From Pseudomonadota bacterium (GTDB lineage: Bacteria; Pseudomonadota; Gammaproteobacteria; Burkholderiales; Methylophilaceae), in the NCBI GenBank assembly GCA_023459535.1, contig JAEWTK010000172.1, positions 1-12,256 of the forward strand: DNA of 12,256 nucleotides, written 5' to 3'. Numbering within the stretch: the first letter of the stretch is position 1; each line of letters begins with the position of its first letter. The notes under the pieces were generated by a model. That model was not told the DNA's origin. It saw only the letters and a list, made by a program, of their open reading frames with translations, and searched no databases. This document shows positions 1 to 7,053 of the stretch, piece by piece. Made by a program: the position numbers and the translations under genes.

Positions 1-1
1 T

Positions 2-604
2 CTTGCACGTGAACTGCATGACGAACTGGGTCAGTATGTCACCGCCATCAAAACCTTCGCGGTCGGCATCGTCAACAAGACCCAGGAAAAAATGCCGGAT
101 GTCGCTTCCAATGCGCAAACTATTGTCGCGGCGGCGAATCATATCTACGATGGCATGCATAACATCATCCGCCAATTGCGGCCTGGTTCGCTGGATAATC
201 TGGGACTTTCCGAAACCTTGCGGGACCTCGTCTCCAGTTACCGGCAGCACCACCCGGATCTCAAGATCAAGCTGGTGACCAAAGGCGATGTCAACGGCTT
301 GGGCGAGGTGGTGAATATCAATATCTACCGAGTGGTGCAGGAGGCGGTCAATAACGCCTTGAAGCATTCGAACGCCAGCGCGATCGAGATCAAACTGGAA
401 GTGAGAAAATCAGGAGAATTACAATTGACGATCAAGGATAATGGTCATGGCATGGATTTTTGCAAGGTTGATCACAGCCAGCATTTCGGTTTGCTCGGGA
501 TGCGTGAGCGTGCACAGGCCCTGCAGGGTACATTCAATATAGATTCGGCGCTGGAAAAAGGCACGACAATACATATCAATATTCCGAAAGGTCAGCAGGC
601 ATGA
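2..604 (+). CDS. Sensor histidine kinase, NarX/UhpB type (HisKA_3), 5' end outside the window
   Basis: This is the C-terminal 200 residues of a two-component sensor kinase; the sensing part lies before the window. The open frame runs from base 2 with no stop. It begins inside the dimerisation domain with the H-box ARELHDELGQ, whose phospho-accepting His is codon 17-19. The HATPase_c domain follows, with an N-box (QEAVNNALKHS, about 337-371), a G1 box (DNGHGMD) and a G2 region (FGLLGMRERAQAL). H-E/D-L-H-D-E-x-G is typical of the HisKA_3 class that pairs with LuxR/NarL-type regulators, and such a regulator follows directly, overlapping by ATGA (601-604), so translation is probably coupled. The kinase phosphorylates itself in the cytoplasm and passes the phosphate to that regulator. 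The signal cannot be told from what is visible. An internal ATG at 92 is not the start, because it would remove the catalytic His. Confidence 0.93.
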   Translation, partial: LARELHDELGQYVTAIKTFAVGIVNKTQEKMPDVASNAQTIVAAANHIYDGMHNIIRQLRPGSLDNLGLSETLRDLVSSYRQHHPDLKIKLVTKGDVNGLGEVVNINIYRVVQEAVNNALKHSNASAIEIKLEVRKSGELQLTIKDNGHGMDFCKVDHSQHFGLLGMRERAQALQGTFNIDSALEKGTTIHINIPKGQQA

Positions 605-1239
605 GCCAAATCAATGTGTTACTGGTCGATGACCATGCTGTCGTCCGTATGGGTTTCAAGATGCTGTTGGAATCGGCCCCTGATATCAAGGTTGTGGCCG
701 AGGCGGAAAGCGGAGAGCAGGGCGTCAAGCTCTATATGGAACAACACCCGGATGTGGTCGTCATGGATATCACCATGCCGGGCATCGGCGGTCTGGAGGC
801 CATTGAGCGCATAGTGGCGAAGGAAAGCAATGCCCGCATACTGGTGCTTAGCGCACATGAGGATTCAGTACACCCCAAGCGTGTATTGAATGCCGGTGCC
901 ATGGGGTATCTGACCAAGCGCAGTGCAGCGGAGGAGTTGATCAAGGCGATCAGGACGGTTGCCAGTGGCAAGCGTTATCTGGAAGCCAGCGTGGCGCAGC
1001 AGATGGCCATTCAGCAGCTGTCCGGCGAGCAGAATCCGGTAGATGTGTTGTCAGACCGGGAGTTCGAAGTATTCATGGCATTGGCCAAGGGCAAAACCAC
1101 CAACGATATTGCCGAAACGCTTTGTCTGTCGCCCAGAACGGTCGGTACGCATCTCTACAATATCAAACAGAAATTGAACGCAAACAATTCGGCTGAGATC
1201 GCCTTGATTGCCATGCGCTCCGGTCTGATCGACCCTTGA
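601..1239 (+). CDS. LuxR/NarL-family response regulator (UvrY/GacA-like)
   Basis: This 212-residue DNA-binding response regulator is the likely phosphate acceptor from the kinase it overlaps. The receiver domain (about 4-120) has the acidic pair D10-D11, the phospho-acceptor D56 (VVMDITMPG), S84 in LVLSAHED and the invariant K106 (YLTKRSA). The C-terminal domain (about 148-210) is a LuxR-type helix-turn-helix, starting LSDREFEVF with recognition region LSPRTVGTHLYNIKQKL. All residues needed for phosphorylation are present. Length and layout fit the NarL/UvrY/GacA group. The ATG at 601 is chosen because it gives the ATGA overlap and places the receiver domain at the N-terminus. The gene ends 25 bases from the stop of the convergent lipoprotein gene, and I see no convincing terminator in that gap. 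Target genes cannot be inferred here. Confidence 0.95.
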   Translation: MSQINVLLVDDHAVVRMGFKMLLESAPDIKVVAEAESGEQGVKLYMEQHPDVVVMDITMPGIGGLEAIERIVAKESNARILVLSAHEDSVHPKRVLNAGAMGYLTKRSAAEELIKAIRTVASGKRYLEASVAQQMAIQQLSGEQNPVDVLSDREFEVFMALAKGKTTNDIAETLCLSPRTVGTHLYNIKQKLNANNSAEIALIAMRSGLIDP

Positions 1240-1264
1240 TTCAGTTGTTCTACGGGTAGCTGCT

Positions 1265-1894
1265 CTAGCGGGCAGCATAGCGGGCGATATTCAGGTCGCC
1301 CGCATGACTTAACTCGACGATGGTCTCCTGACCGCTCTGCAACTTGCCGAGGTGCGATGGCACCAGGAAAATGATGGGTTGTGCTTCATCCCCATCCACG
1401 GCGCCTGTGGCGACATGCAGGCGCTCCCAATCCTGCCTGGGAGGCAGTTCGGCATTGCCGCGTGTGTAAGCCTGATCCAGCACGGAAAATTTCTCTTCCC
1501 CGATCAGCATGTTCCAGACCTCTACACGGACCAGCGGCGCAATCCGTACTTCGGGTTTTGTAGCAGGGATGTCACTTGTTTCCTGAGTTGAGATCAAGGG
1601 TTCTGTAGATAGGGGTTCTGCAGGAAGCGGTTCCGCTACCGGCGTGATTTTTTCGAAGCCGGCCGTGACGAAACTTGACCAGTATGGGTCTGGCGCGGCG
1701 TCCTGCAGTGTTCGGTTGTTGATCTGATCGCGCGCTTGCGCTTCGTAAGCATTTTCAATGATGCTGTCTGTGCCATGCATGAGGGCAGAGGACAATAGCT
1801 GTTGGGCTAGTGGTGCGCCCATACAGCCGCCCAGCATCATGCTGATGCTGGTAGCGATCACAACTTGCATGCAGGATTTTCTGACAGTGGTCAT
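1265..1894 (-). CDS. Predicted lipoprotein with Pro-rich linker, function unknown
   Basis: I do not recognise the family of this 209-residue protein. What is visible is a signal sequence with a lipobox L21-G22-G23-C24, so it is probably lipidated at C24 and anchored in the outer or inner membrane facing the periplasm. Residues 25-80 look helical and polar. A proline-rich linker follows (about 84-120) with EPL three times at a five-residue spacing (88-90, 93-95, 98-100). A C-terminal domain of about 90 residues (115-205) is rich in beta-type sequence (VRVEVWNML, QPIIFLVPS, QETIVELS). Start at 1894 gives a normal lipoprotein signal; the ribosome site is weak, and M9 (1868-1870) is an alternative that still keeps the lipobox. 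It lies on the same strand as the EamA gene, 99 bases downstream, and may have its own promoter. No transfer signs are apparent. Confidence 0.75.
   Translation of the reverse strand: MTTVRKSCMQVVIATSISMMLGGCMGAPLAQQLLSSALMHGTDSIIENAYEAQARDQINNRTLQDAAPDPYWSSFVTAGFEKITPVAEPLPAEPLSTEPLISTQETSDIPATKPEVRIAPLVRVEVWNMLIGEEKFSVLDQAYTRGNAELPPRQDWERLHVATGAVDGDEAQPIIFLVPSHLGKLQSGQETIVELSHAGDLNIARYAAR
1599..1643. repeat. Three 15-base units encoding the EPL linker repeats
   Basis: On the plus strand three successive 15-base units each begin GGTTC (1599-1613, 1614-1628, 1629-1643). Read on the minus strand inside the lipoprotein gene, they encode the x-E-P-L-x pentapeptide repeat. The third unit has diverged most. 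Such in-frame repeats can change copy number by slippage without breaking the frame, so linker length may vary between strains; that is inference. Confidence 0.6.
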
Positions 1895-1993
1895 GCCGAT
1901 AGGTAGCTCATTATTGGGAGCGGAAGATTAGCCTAAGCTACTGGTGTGCAAATGTCCAGCATAACCAGCTGTTTATAATGGGATTAGTCTGGT

Positions 1994-2860
1994 TTATCTG
2001 GGGCTCGAGCGGACGCTGATCAGCCCGCCGAGGATGATCAGCGCCACTGCGATCCAGCGATCTGCAGACAGAGTCTCGTTCCAGAGGACGATGCCGATGA
2101 TGCTGGCGATCAGCACGGTCGTATAGGCCAGGCTGCCAACGACCAGATGGTTGCCGGTGCGGTAGGCGCGCGTCATGGCGAATTGCGCGATGGTGGCGGA
2201 AGCGCCCAGCCCGAGCAATAGCGGAATGTCGTACCAGGAAAGCGGATTGAAATGATGCAGAAACATCCACAGGCCGGCACCGATCGTGCAAACCAGTGTG
2301 AAATAGAATACCGTGCGCCAATCCGGTTCGCCGGCGCGCGCAAGCTGGGTGACGTGGACGTAGACGATGCCTGCCGTCAGCCCTGACAAGAGACCGATGG
2401 TGCCGGCGATCAGTTCGTCAGCGTGCAGGCTGGGTTTCAACAGTAGTGCGACGCCGAGAAAACCCAGAATGATGGCAATAATCAGGATTGGGCGGGGGCG
2501 TTCACGCAGCATGAAAGGTGCGAAGGTTGCCATGAACAAGGGTGAGGTGTAGTTGAGCGTGATGGCCGTCGCCAGTGGCAGCTGGCTGATAGCGTAAAAG
2601 AACATGACCAGCGAGACGAAGCCCAGGATTGATCGGGCCAACTGCTTGCCTAGCACGGGTGTTTTCAGTTGCAGCTGATGTTTTCTGGCTAGCACGAAAA
2701 TGAATACAAGCCCGAAAAATGAGCGATAGAACACCAGTTCCGGGCTGCTGAATTTTTCGCCGCCGATCTTGACCAGCGTGCCCATGATGGCAAAGAAAAG
2801 GGCAGCCACCAACATCCACAGGCTGCCCGGTTTGTTGATCGTCAATCGAGACAGTTTCAA
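1994..2860 (-). CDS. EamA/DMT-family inner-membrane transporter
   Basis: This 288-residue, very hydrophobic protein fits the drug/metabolite transporter superfamily: about ten transmembrane helices in two EamA halves (roughly 14-136 and 147-284). The first half contains the typical FYRSFFGLVFIF segment and the TLNYTSPLF motif. The second has the matching stretch GASATIAQFAMTRAYRTG, and the helix-10 end is IAVALIILGGLISVRS. Members usually export amino acids, nucleotides or metabolites, and the substrate cannot be read from sequence. The start is TTG at 2860-2858, overlapping the TGA stop of the Rieske gene as TTGA. No good Shine-Dalgarno is seen, so translational coupling is likely. M16 (ATG) is a poor alternative because it would clip the first helix. 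The gene probably forms an operon with the upstream oxygenase. Confidence 0.9.
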   Translation of the reverse strand: MKLSRLTINKPGSLWMLVAALFFAIMGTLVKIGGEKFSSPELVFYRSFFGLVFIFVLARKHQLQLKTPVLGKQLARSILGFVSLVMFFYAISQLPLATAITLNYTSPLFMATFAPFMLRERPRPILIIAIILGFLGVALLLKPSLHADELIAGTIGLLSGLTAGIVYVHVTQLARAGEPDWRTVFYFTLVCTIGAGLWMFLHHFNPLSWYDIPLLLGLGASATIAQFAMTRAYRTGNHLVVGSLAYTTVLIASIIGIVLWNETLSADRWIAVALIILGGLISVRSSPR

Positions 2861-3996
2861 CGTGCGTCAGTCTGCAGGTGCGGAGCAAGTTGTTGCCGGA
2901 GCCATTGATGGAAATGCTGCATGCCGGTCTCCATCGGGTGCTGGTAGGGGCCGCGCTCATCCAGCCCCTGCATGTATAACGCCTGACGTCCCTGATGCAT
3001 GCGTTCGCAGATATCCTTGTCCTCTATTGCCGTTTCGTTGTAGGCCGCCTGATGCGCCTTGATGAATTCGGCCTCGAACAGGGCGATATCTTCGGGGTAA
3101 TAGAACTCGACGACATTGGTGCAGGCGTCGACACCACGCGGGATGATATGCGACACCACGAGTACGTTCGGATACCATTCAATCATCAGGAACGGGTAAT
3201 ACACCAGCCAGATCGCCCCATGAGCAGGCAGCTGGTTTTGCCCATAGCGCAGTACCTGTTCCTGCCATTGTTTGTAGATGGGGGACCCCGGCTTCTTCAG
3301 GGCAGCTTTGATGCCGACGGTCTGTACGCTGTACCACTCGCCGAATTCCCACTGCAGGTTCTCGCAATCGACGAAGCGGTCGAGCCCCGGGTGAAAGGGG
3401 CCGACATGGTAGTCCTCCAGATATACCTCAATGAAGGTCTTCCAGTTGAAGTTGTATTCTTCAATCATGACGCGATCCAGCAGATAGCCGGTGAAGTCGA
3501 GATCCTTGATCGGTCCCAGTTTGCCGAGGTCCTGCATAACATCGCGTTTGCTGTCGAACAACAGCCCCTGCCAGTTCTGCAGCGCAGTCCTGTTGAGATG
3601 CATGCATGGGCTCTGTTCGAAATGCGGCGCACCCATCAGATCGCCCTGCAGGTTGTAAGTCCACCGATGCAAAGGGCAGACGATATTGCGCGTATTGCCG
3701 CGGCCGTTCAGCATGATGGCCTGACGATGGCGGCAGATGTTACTGATCAGACTGATGTTGCCTGCGTCGTTGACCAGGGCCTTTGCCTCATGCATCCATT
3801 TGACCGTGCAAAAATCCCCGTGATTCGGCGCCATTAATGCATGGCCGATGTATTGCGGCGAGCGGGGGAACAGATGTTTCTGTTCCAGTGCATAAATGGC
3901 GGGGTCGGTGTACCAGGAAATTGGAAGCTGAGAAGCAGCCTGTGATGATGCCGCGGCTAAGGGGGCTATGGGTTTAAGTGATGCGATTGAAGCCAT
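2857..3996 (-). CDS. Rieske non-heme iron oxygenase, alpha (catalytic) subunit
   Basis: This 379-residue protein resembles the large subunit of aromatic-ring-hydroxylating and quaternary-amine (CntA-like) oxygenases. The N-terminal Rieske domain (about 26-140) carries both cluster motifs, C88-x-H90 and C107-x2-H110, with the usual 16-residue spacing between them. The catalytic SRPBCC domain has the mononuclear iron ligands H197 and H202 in EDYHVGPFHPG. The third ligand is probably D326 in the IEDKDICER segment. These proteins insert oxygen using electrons from a separate reductase, and no reductase is in the window. The open frame extends 83 residues upstream to 4245, but that part is AT-rich, overlaps the divergent promoter region and lacks family character, so I place the start at the ATG 3996-3994 (MASIASLKP); its ribosome site is weak. 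The stop overlaps the transporter start. The substrate is unknown. Confidence 0.88.
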   Translation of the reverse strand: MASIASLKPIAPLAAASSQAASQLPISWYTDPAIYALEQKHLFPRSPQYIGHALMAPNHGDFCTVKWMHEAKALVNDAGNISLISNICRHRQAIMLNGRGNTRNIVCPLHRWTYNLQGDLMGAPHFEQSPCMHLNRTALQNWQGLLFDSKRDVMQDLGKLGPIKDLDFTGYLLDRVMIEEYNFNWKTFIEVYLEDYHVGPFHPGLDRFVDCENLQWEFGEWYSVQTVGIKAALKKPGSPIYKQWQEQVLRYGQNQLPAHGAIWLVYYPFLMIEWYPNVLVVSHIIPRGVDACTNVVEFYYPEDIALFEAEFIKAHQAAYNETAIEDKDICERMHQGRQALYMQGLDERGPYQHPMETGMQHFHQWLRQQLAPHLQTDAR

Positions 3997-4152
3997 AAAT
4001 TCATGAAAAAGCGATGTCGAAACAGTTGATTTGATGGCAGTTTTTGCCGAACATCGAATTTTGCCCCAAAGTCCGGTTTTAATAAACCACTTTTGCTTGA
4101 AACAGGATGTTCGAAGGCGATTAAAAATACCTGATGAAACAGGGCGTAATCC

Positions 4153-4199
4153 TTGATTAATCGGTATTTTTAAGCTAATCTCGACGCTGTTGATATAAA
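4153..4199 (+). promoter_or_regulatory. Candidate sigma-70 promoter for the small membrane peptide and PuuD-like gene
   Basis: The best signal is an extended -10, TGATATAAA at 4191-4199, which would start transcription near 4206 and leave a leader of about 38 bases before the ATG at 4244. A second possibility is TTGATT (4153-4158), 17 bases, then TAATCT (4176-4181). Both are judged by eye against the consensus. Confidence 0.4.
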
Positions 4200-4227
4200 A
4201 CAATTCCAAGTAAATACGAAATTCAAC

Positions 4228-4234
4228 AGAGGAG
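4228..4234 (+). promoter_or_regulatory. Strong ribosome binding site (AGAGGAG) supporting the 34-residue ORF
   Basis: AGAGGAG ends nine bases before the ATG at 4244. It is one of the best ribosome sites in the window and is the main reason to call this very short frame a real gene. Confidence 0.7.
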
Positions 4235-4243
4235 TGTAAATCC

Positions 4244-4348
4244 ATGAAAAACCCGCTGGATTCGATTTTAGGGACGATAGTTTCAGGGCTGGTATTAACA
4301 CTGGTTCTGTATCTGTTTTTAAAGAACTTTATTCTGGCGGGGGTGTAA
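4244..4348 (+). CDS. 34-residue single-helix membrane peptide
   Basis: This short frame runs ATG to TAA. It begins MKNPLDSILG, contains one hydrophobic helix (about residues 8-26, IVSGLVLTLVLYLFL in its core) and ends KNFILAGV. With the positive charge just after the helix, it should be a single-pass inner-membrane peptide; topology is not certain. Support for reality is a strong AGAGGAG site at correct spacing, a plausible promoter upstream, and a stop codon only one base before the ATG of the PuuD-like gene at 4350, which suggests translational coupling. I do not recognise a family. It may be a small subunit of the membrane protein it precedes, or a leader whose translation drives that of the next gene. 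Confidence 0.72.
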   Translation: MKNPLDSILGTIVSGLVLTLVLYLFLKNFILAGV

Positions 4349-4349
4349 C

Positions 4350-4844
4350 ATGGATTTCATGCTTGACGGGATTTTTCGCTGGGTGCATTTCATGGCAGGC
4401 ATCACTTGGGTAGGCTTGCTGTATTACTTCAATTTCGTGCAGGTGCCGGCGATGAAGGATGCAACCGCTGATGGTACGGCCGCAGGGATATCCAAGCATG
4501 TGGCGCCGAGGGCGTTGCTGTGGTTCCGCTGGGCAGCGCTGGTGACCTGGCTTGCCGGTGCGGCCATGCTGGGTGGAAACTTCACCCACGCCTTCATGCT
4601 GGAACCGGCCTACGCCGGAATCGGCATAGGTGCCTGGCTCGGTACCATTATGCTGTTTAATGTCTGGGTGTTGATCTGGCCGAATCAGAAGAAGATCCTG
4701 GGGTTGGTGGCGGCTACCGATGAAGTCAAGGTCAAGGCTCGCCGTGTGGCGTTCCTGGCATCGCGAACCAACACCATGTTGTCCGTTCCCATGTTGTTCT
4801 TCATGGCCAATGGATTGACCCACAAGGCTGCAATCGGCCTGTAA
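4350..4844 (+). CDS. Four-helix membrane protein, PuuD (urate hydroxylase) N-domain-like
   Basis: This 164-residue integral membrane protein has about four helices (8-30, 55-75, 88-110, 141-156). It resembles short proteins annotated as urate hydroxylase PuuD or urate-oxidase N-terminal domain. Recognisable parts are the first helix FRWVHFMAGITWVGLLYYFN, the segment FNVWVLIWPNQKKI and the end ASRTNTMLSVPMLFFM. Full-length PuuD continues into a C-terminal cytochrome c domain with CxxCH, which is absent, so urate oxidation is doubtful. H13 (helix 1), H50, H80 and H158 could bind heme or metal, but this is inference. No other purine-catabolism gene is present. It follows the 34-residue peptide by one base and ends 16 bases before a strong terminator, so the pair forms a two-gene unit. 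Confidence 0.78.
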   Translation: MDFMLDGIFRWVHFMAGITWVGLLYYFNFVQVPAMKDATADGTAAGISKHVAPRALLWFRWAALVTWLAGAAMLGGNFTHAFMLEPAYAGIGIGAWLGTIMLFNVWVLIWPNQKKILGLVAATDEVKVKARRVAFLASRTNTMLSVPMLFFMANGLTHKAAIGL

Positions 4845-4860
4845 CGTTTTTACCTGTGCT

Positions 4861-4900
4861 GCAAACGGCGGCTGGGGCCGCCGTTTGCATTTTTATTTTT
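4861..4900 (+). terminator. Rho-independent terminator after the PuuD-like gene
   Basis: A perfect 12-base-pair stem (GCAAACGGCGGC at 4861-4872, GCCGCCGTTTGC at 4877-4888) with a TGGG loop is followed by a T-rich tract broken by one A (4890-4900). It should stop transcription of the upstream pair very efficiently. It ends only 18 bases before the argD ATG. Confidence 0.95.
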
Positions 4901-4918
4901 AGAGTACGAAACAATAAT

Positions 4919-6100
4919 ATGTCAGATCATTTGATGAATACCTATGGCAGGCAGCCTGTGACTTTTGTCAAAGGCGAGGGCGTCTGGCTGTGGGATGAAC
5001 AAGGCAATAAATATCTCGATGCCTTGGCGGGTGTTGCAGTAAACGGTTTGGGCCATGCGCATCCGAAACTGGTCGAGGCCATTGCCGATCAGTCTGCCAG
5101 GCTGATCCATGTTTCCAATATCTACCATATCCGCGAACAGCAACTGCTGGCAGACAAGCTTGCCGAAATTTCCGGCATGGATCGTGTGTTTTTCTGCAAT
5201 TCCGGCTGTGAGGCCAATGAGGCCGCTATCAAGCTGGCGCGACTGCACGGACACAACCGGGGAATCGAGAATCCGGAAATCATCGTTATGGAAAAGGCTT
5301 TCCATGGCCGGACTATGGCCACACTTTCCGCCACCGGCAACCGCAAGGCGCAAGCCGGTTTCGAGCCGCTGGTGAGCGGCTTCATTCGTGTACCGTTCGA
5401 TGATCTGGAAGCGATCCGGCAAGTCGCCAGCCGCAATCAGAACGTGGTGGCGATTCTGGTCGAGCCGGTGCAGGGCGAGGGTGGTATCAATGTGCCACAC
5501 GATGTCAAAGCCTATCTGGCCGGCTTGCGTGAGATCTGTGATGCCCATGGCTGGCTCTTGATGCTGGACGAAGTGCAGAGCGGTATCGGGCGTACCGGTA
5601 CCTGGTTCGCTTTCCAGCACACTGATGTCATGCCGGATGTCATGACGCTGGCAAAAGGTCTTGGTTCAGGCGTGCCGATTGGTGCCTGCCTGGCCAAAGG
5701 GGCGGCTGCGGAAGTCTTCACTTACGGCAAGCATGGTTCCACTTTTGGCGGCAATCCGCTGGCATGCACTGCCGGCCTGACGACATTGGATGTGATTGAA
5801 CAAGAGCAGCTGCGGGAAAATGCCGAGACTGTCGGCGGCTGGATATGCGAGCAGTTGAGAGCTGCTTTGGCCGATCAGCCTGGCGTGCAAATTATCCGCA
5901 ATGCGGGCATGATGATCGGCATTCAGCTCGATCGTCCCTGCGGCGACCTGGTCAAACGGGCACTGGAACAGAAACTGCTTATCAATGTCACGGCCGAGAA
6001 TGTCGTCAGGCTGCTACCGCCACTGGTCATGAACCAGAATGAGGCAAGTCAGCTTGTTCAACTGCTGGCTCAGCTAATCAAGGAATTCCTGAGCGAGTAA
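4919..6100 (+). CDS. argD: Acetylornithine aminotransferase
   Basis: ArgD is a PLP-dependent cytoplasmic enzyme that converts N-acetylglutamate semialdehyde and glutamate to N-acetylornithine and 2-oxoglutarate; many also act as succinyldiaminopimelate aminotransferase in lysine synthesis. The 393-residue length is normal for the class-III aminotransferase family. Visible motifs are the phosphate-binding turn N94-S95-G96, F128-H129-G130 stacking near PLP, D217 (LMLDEVQSGIGRTG) for the pyridine nitrogen, and the Schiff-base lysine K246 in TLAKGLGSGVP. The frame opens upstream to a GTG at 4856, but that would translate the terminator hairpin, so the ATG at 4919 (MSDHLMNTYG) is chosen; it matches the usual betaproteobacterial N-terminus. 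The ribosome site is poor (AGAG at 4901-4904). argF follows after 32 bases, so the two are probably co-transcribed. The promoter is not obvious (see findings). Confidence 0.95.
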   Translation: MSDHLMNTYGRQPVTFVKGEGVWLWDEQGNKYLDALAGVAVNGLGHAHPKLVEAIADQSARLIHVSNIYHIREQQLLADKLAEISGMDRVFFCNSGCEANEAAIKLARLHGHNRGIENPEIIVMEKAFHGRTMATLSATGNRKAQAGFEPLVSGFIRVPFDDLEAIRQVASRNQNVVAILVEPVQGEGGINVPHDVKAYLAGLREICDAHGWLLMLDEVQSGIGRTGTWFAFQHTDVMPDVMTLAKGLGSGVPIGACLAKGAAAEVFTYGKHGSTFGGNPLACTAGLTTLDVIEQEQLRENAETVGGWICEQLRAALADQPGVQIIRNAGMMIGIQLDRPCGDLVKRALEQKLLINVTAENVVRLLPPLVMNQNEASQLVQLLAQLIKEFLSE

Positions 6101-6132
6101 GACTGCAGCACATAACCAAAAGCAAGCAAATT

Positions 6133-7053
6133 ATGGCAATCAAACACTTTTTACAATTCAACGACTTGAGCCGCGATGAGCTCAATCACATTTTCGAGCG
6201 CAGCGCCTGGATCAAGGCCCAGTTCAAGGCCTATCAGCAATACTGGCCTCTGACTGATCGCACCCTGGTCATGATCTTTGAAAAGGCCAGCACCCGTACG
6301 CGACTGTCGTTTGAGGCGGGCATGCAGCAATTGGGCGGCACGGCCATCTACCTCAATACGCGTGACTCGCAACTGGGTCGCGGTGAGCCGGTGGAAGATG
6401 CGGCGCAGGTCATATCGCGCATGAGCGACATCGTCATGATCCGCACGTTCGAGCAAGAGATTATCGAACGTTTCGCCGAAAACTCCCGGGTGCCGGTGAT
6501 CAATGGCCTGACCAACGAATACCATCCATGCCAGATACTGGCCGACATCTTCACCTTTATCGAGCATCGTGGTCCGATTCAGGGCAAGACGGTGGCCTGG
6601 ATCGGGGACTCTAACAACGTCTGCAATACCTGGCTACAGGCGGCAGAAGTGCTGGATTTCAACGTGCATGTCTCGACGCCGCCCGGCTACGAGGTCGAGC
6701 AGGAGCGCGCCGGTCTGTATGGCCATGCTCACTACGAAGAATTTGCCGACCCGATGGAAGCCGCCCGTGGCGCTGACCTGGTGACGACCGATGTCTGGAC
6801 CAGCATGGGCTTCGAGGCCGAGAACGAGGAACGCATGCGCGACTTTGCCGATTGGCAGGTCGATGCCGACATGATGAAGGTGGCGGCTGAAAATGCGCTG
6901 TTCATGCATTGCCTGCCAGCGCATCGCGGCGAGGAAGTGGCGGCGGATGTCATCGATGGCCCGCACAGTGTCGTCTGGGATGAAGCGGAGAATAGGTTGC
7001 ATACCCAGAAAGCCTTGATGGAATATCTGTTGTTGGGGAAGGTGACTGGCTGA
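6133..7053 (+). CDS. argF: Ornithine carbamoyltransferase
   Basis: ArgF makes citrulline from ornithine and carbamoyl phosphate in the cytoplasm, the step before argininosuccinate synthase. Its 306 residues fit the standard anabolic enzyme. The carbamoyl-phosphate site S53-T54-R55-T56-R57 is intact, as are H131-P132-C133-Q134, the ornithine-binding SMG loop S224-M225-G226 within DVWTSMG, and the catalytic H259-C260-L261-P262 segment. The start at 6133 (MAIKHFLQFN) gives the normal N-terminus, although no clear Shine-Dalgarno is visible in the A-rich bases before it. It lies 32 bases after argD with no terminator between, so an argDF operon is likely. A 191-base gap separates it from argG. Confidence 0.96.
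   Translation: MAIKHFLQFNDLSRDELNHIFERSAWIKAQFKAYQQYWPLTDRTLVMIFEKASTRTRLSFEAGMQQLGGTAIYLNTRDSQLGRGEPVEDAAQVISRMSDIVMIRTFEQEIIERFAENSRVPVINGLTNEYHPCQILADIFTFIEHRGPIQGKTVAWIGDSNNVCNTWLQAAEVLDFNVHVSTPPGYEVEQERAGLYGHAHYEEFADPMEAARGADLVTTDVWTSMGFEAENEERMRDFADWQVDADMMKVAAENALFMHCLPAHRGEEVAADVIDGPHSVVWDEAENRLHTQKALMEYLLLGKVTG

Larger units (their letters stand above)
3997..4243. other. AT-rich divergent intergenic region
   Basis: These 247 bases separate the Rieske gene (minus) from the small membrane peptide (plus) and must hold both promoters. The region is visibly richer in A and T than its neighbours. A plus-strand promoter candidate is described separately. On the minus strand I see no convincing -35/-10 pair. 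An 8-base inverted repeat, CGAACATC at 4048-4055 and GATGTTCG at 4106-4113, has a related GATGTCGAA at 4013-4021; a regulator site is possible but unproven. No further gene is supported. Confidence 0.7.

Noticed and set aside
1259..1276. GCTGC / GCAGC inverted repeat between the convergent genes as a terminator
   Set aside because: A five-pair stem with no T-tract on either strand, partly inside the lipoprotein gene.
2995..3837. 280-residue plus-strand frame opposite the Rieske gene
   Set aside because: It is antisense to the oxygenase, which has intact cluster and iron ligands; the plus-strand product has no domain character.
3997..4245. An 83-residue N-terminal extension of the Rieske oxygenase frame
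   Set aside because: It covers AT-rich divergent promoter sequence, overlaps the small peptide's start, and has no resemblance to the family N-terminus. The ATG at 3996 gives a normal length.
4856..4918. GTG start for argD giving 21 more residues
   Set aside because: The added codons translate the terminator hairpin and T-tract; family N-termini match MSDHLMNTYG at 4919.
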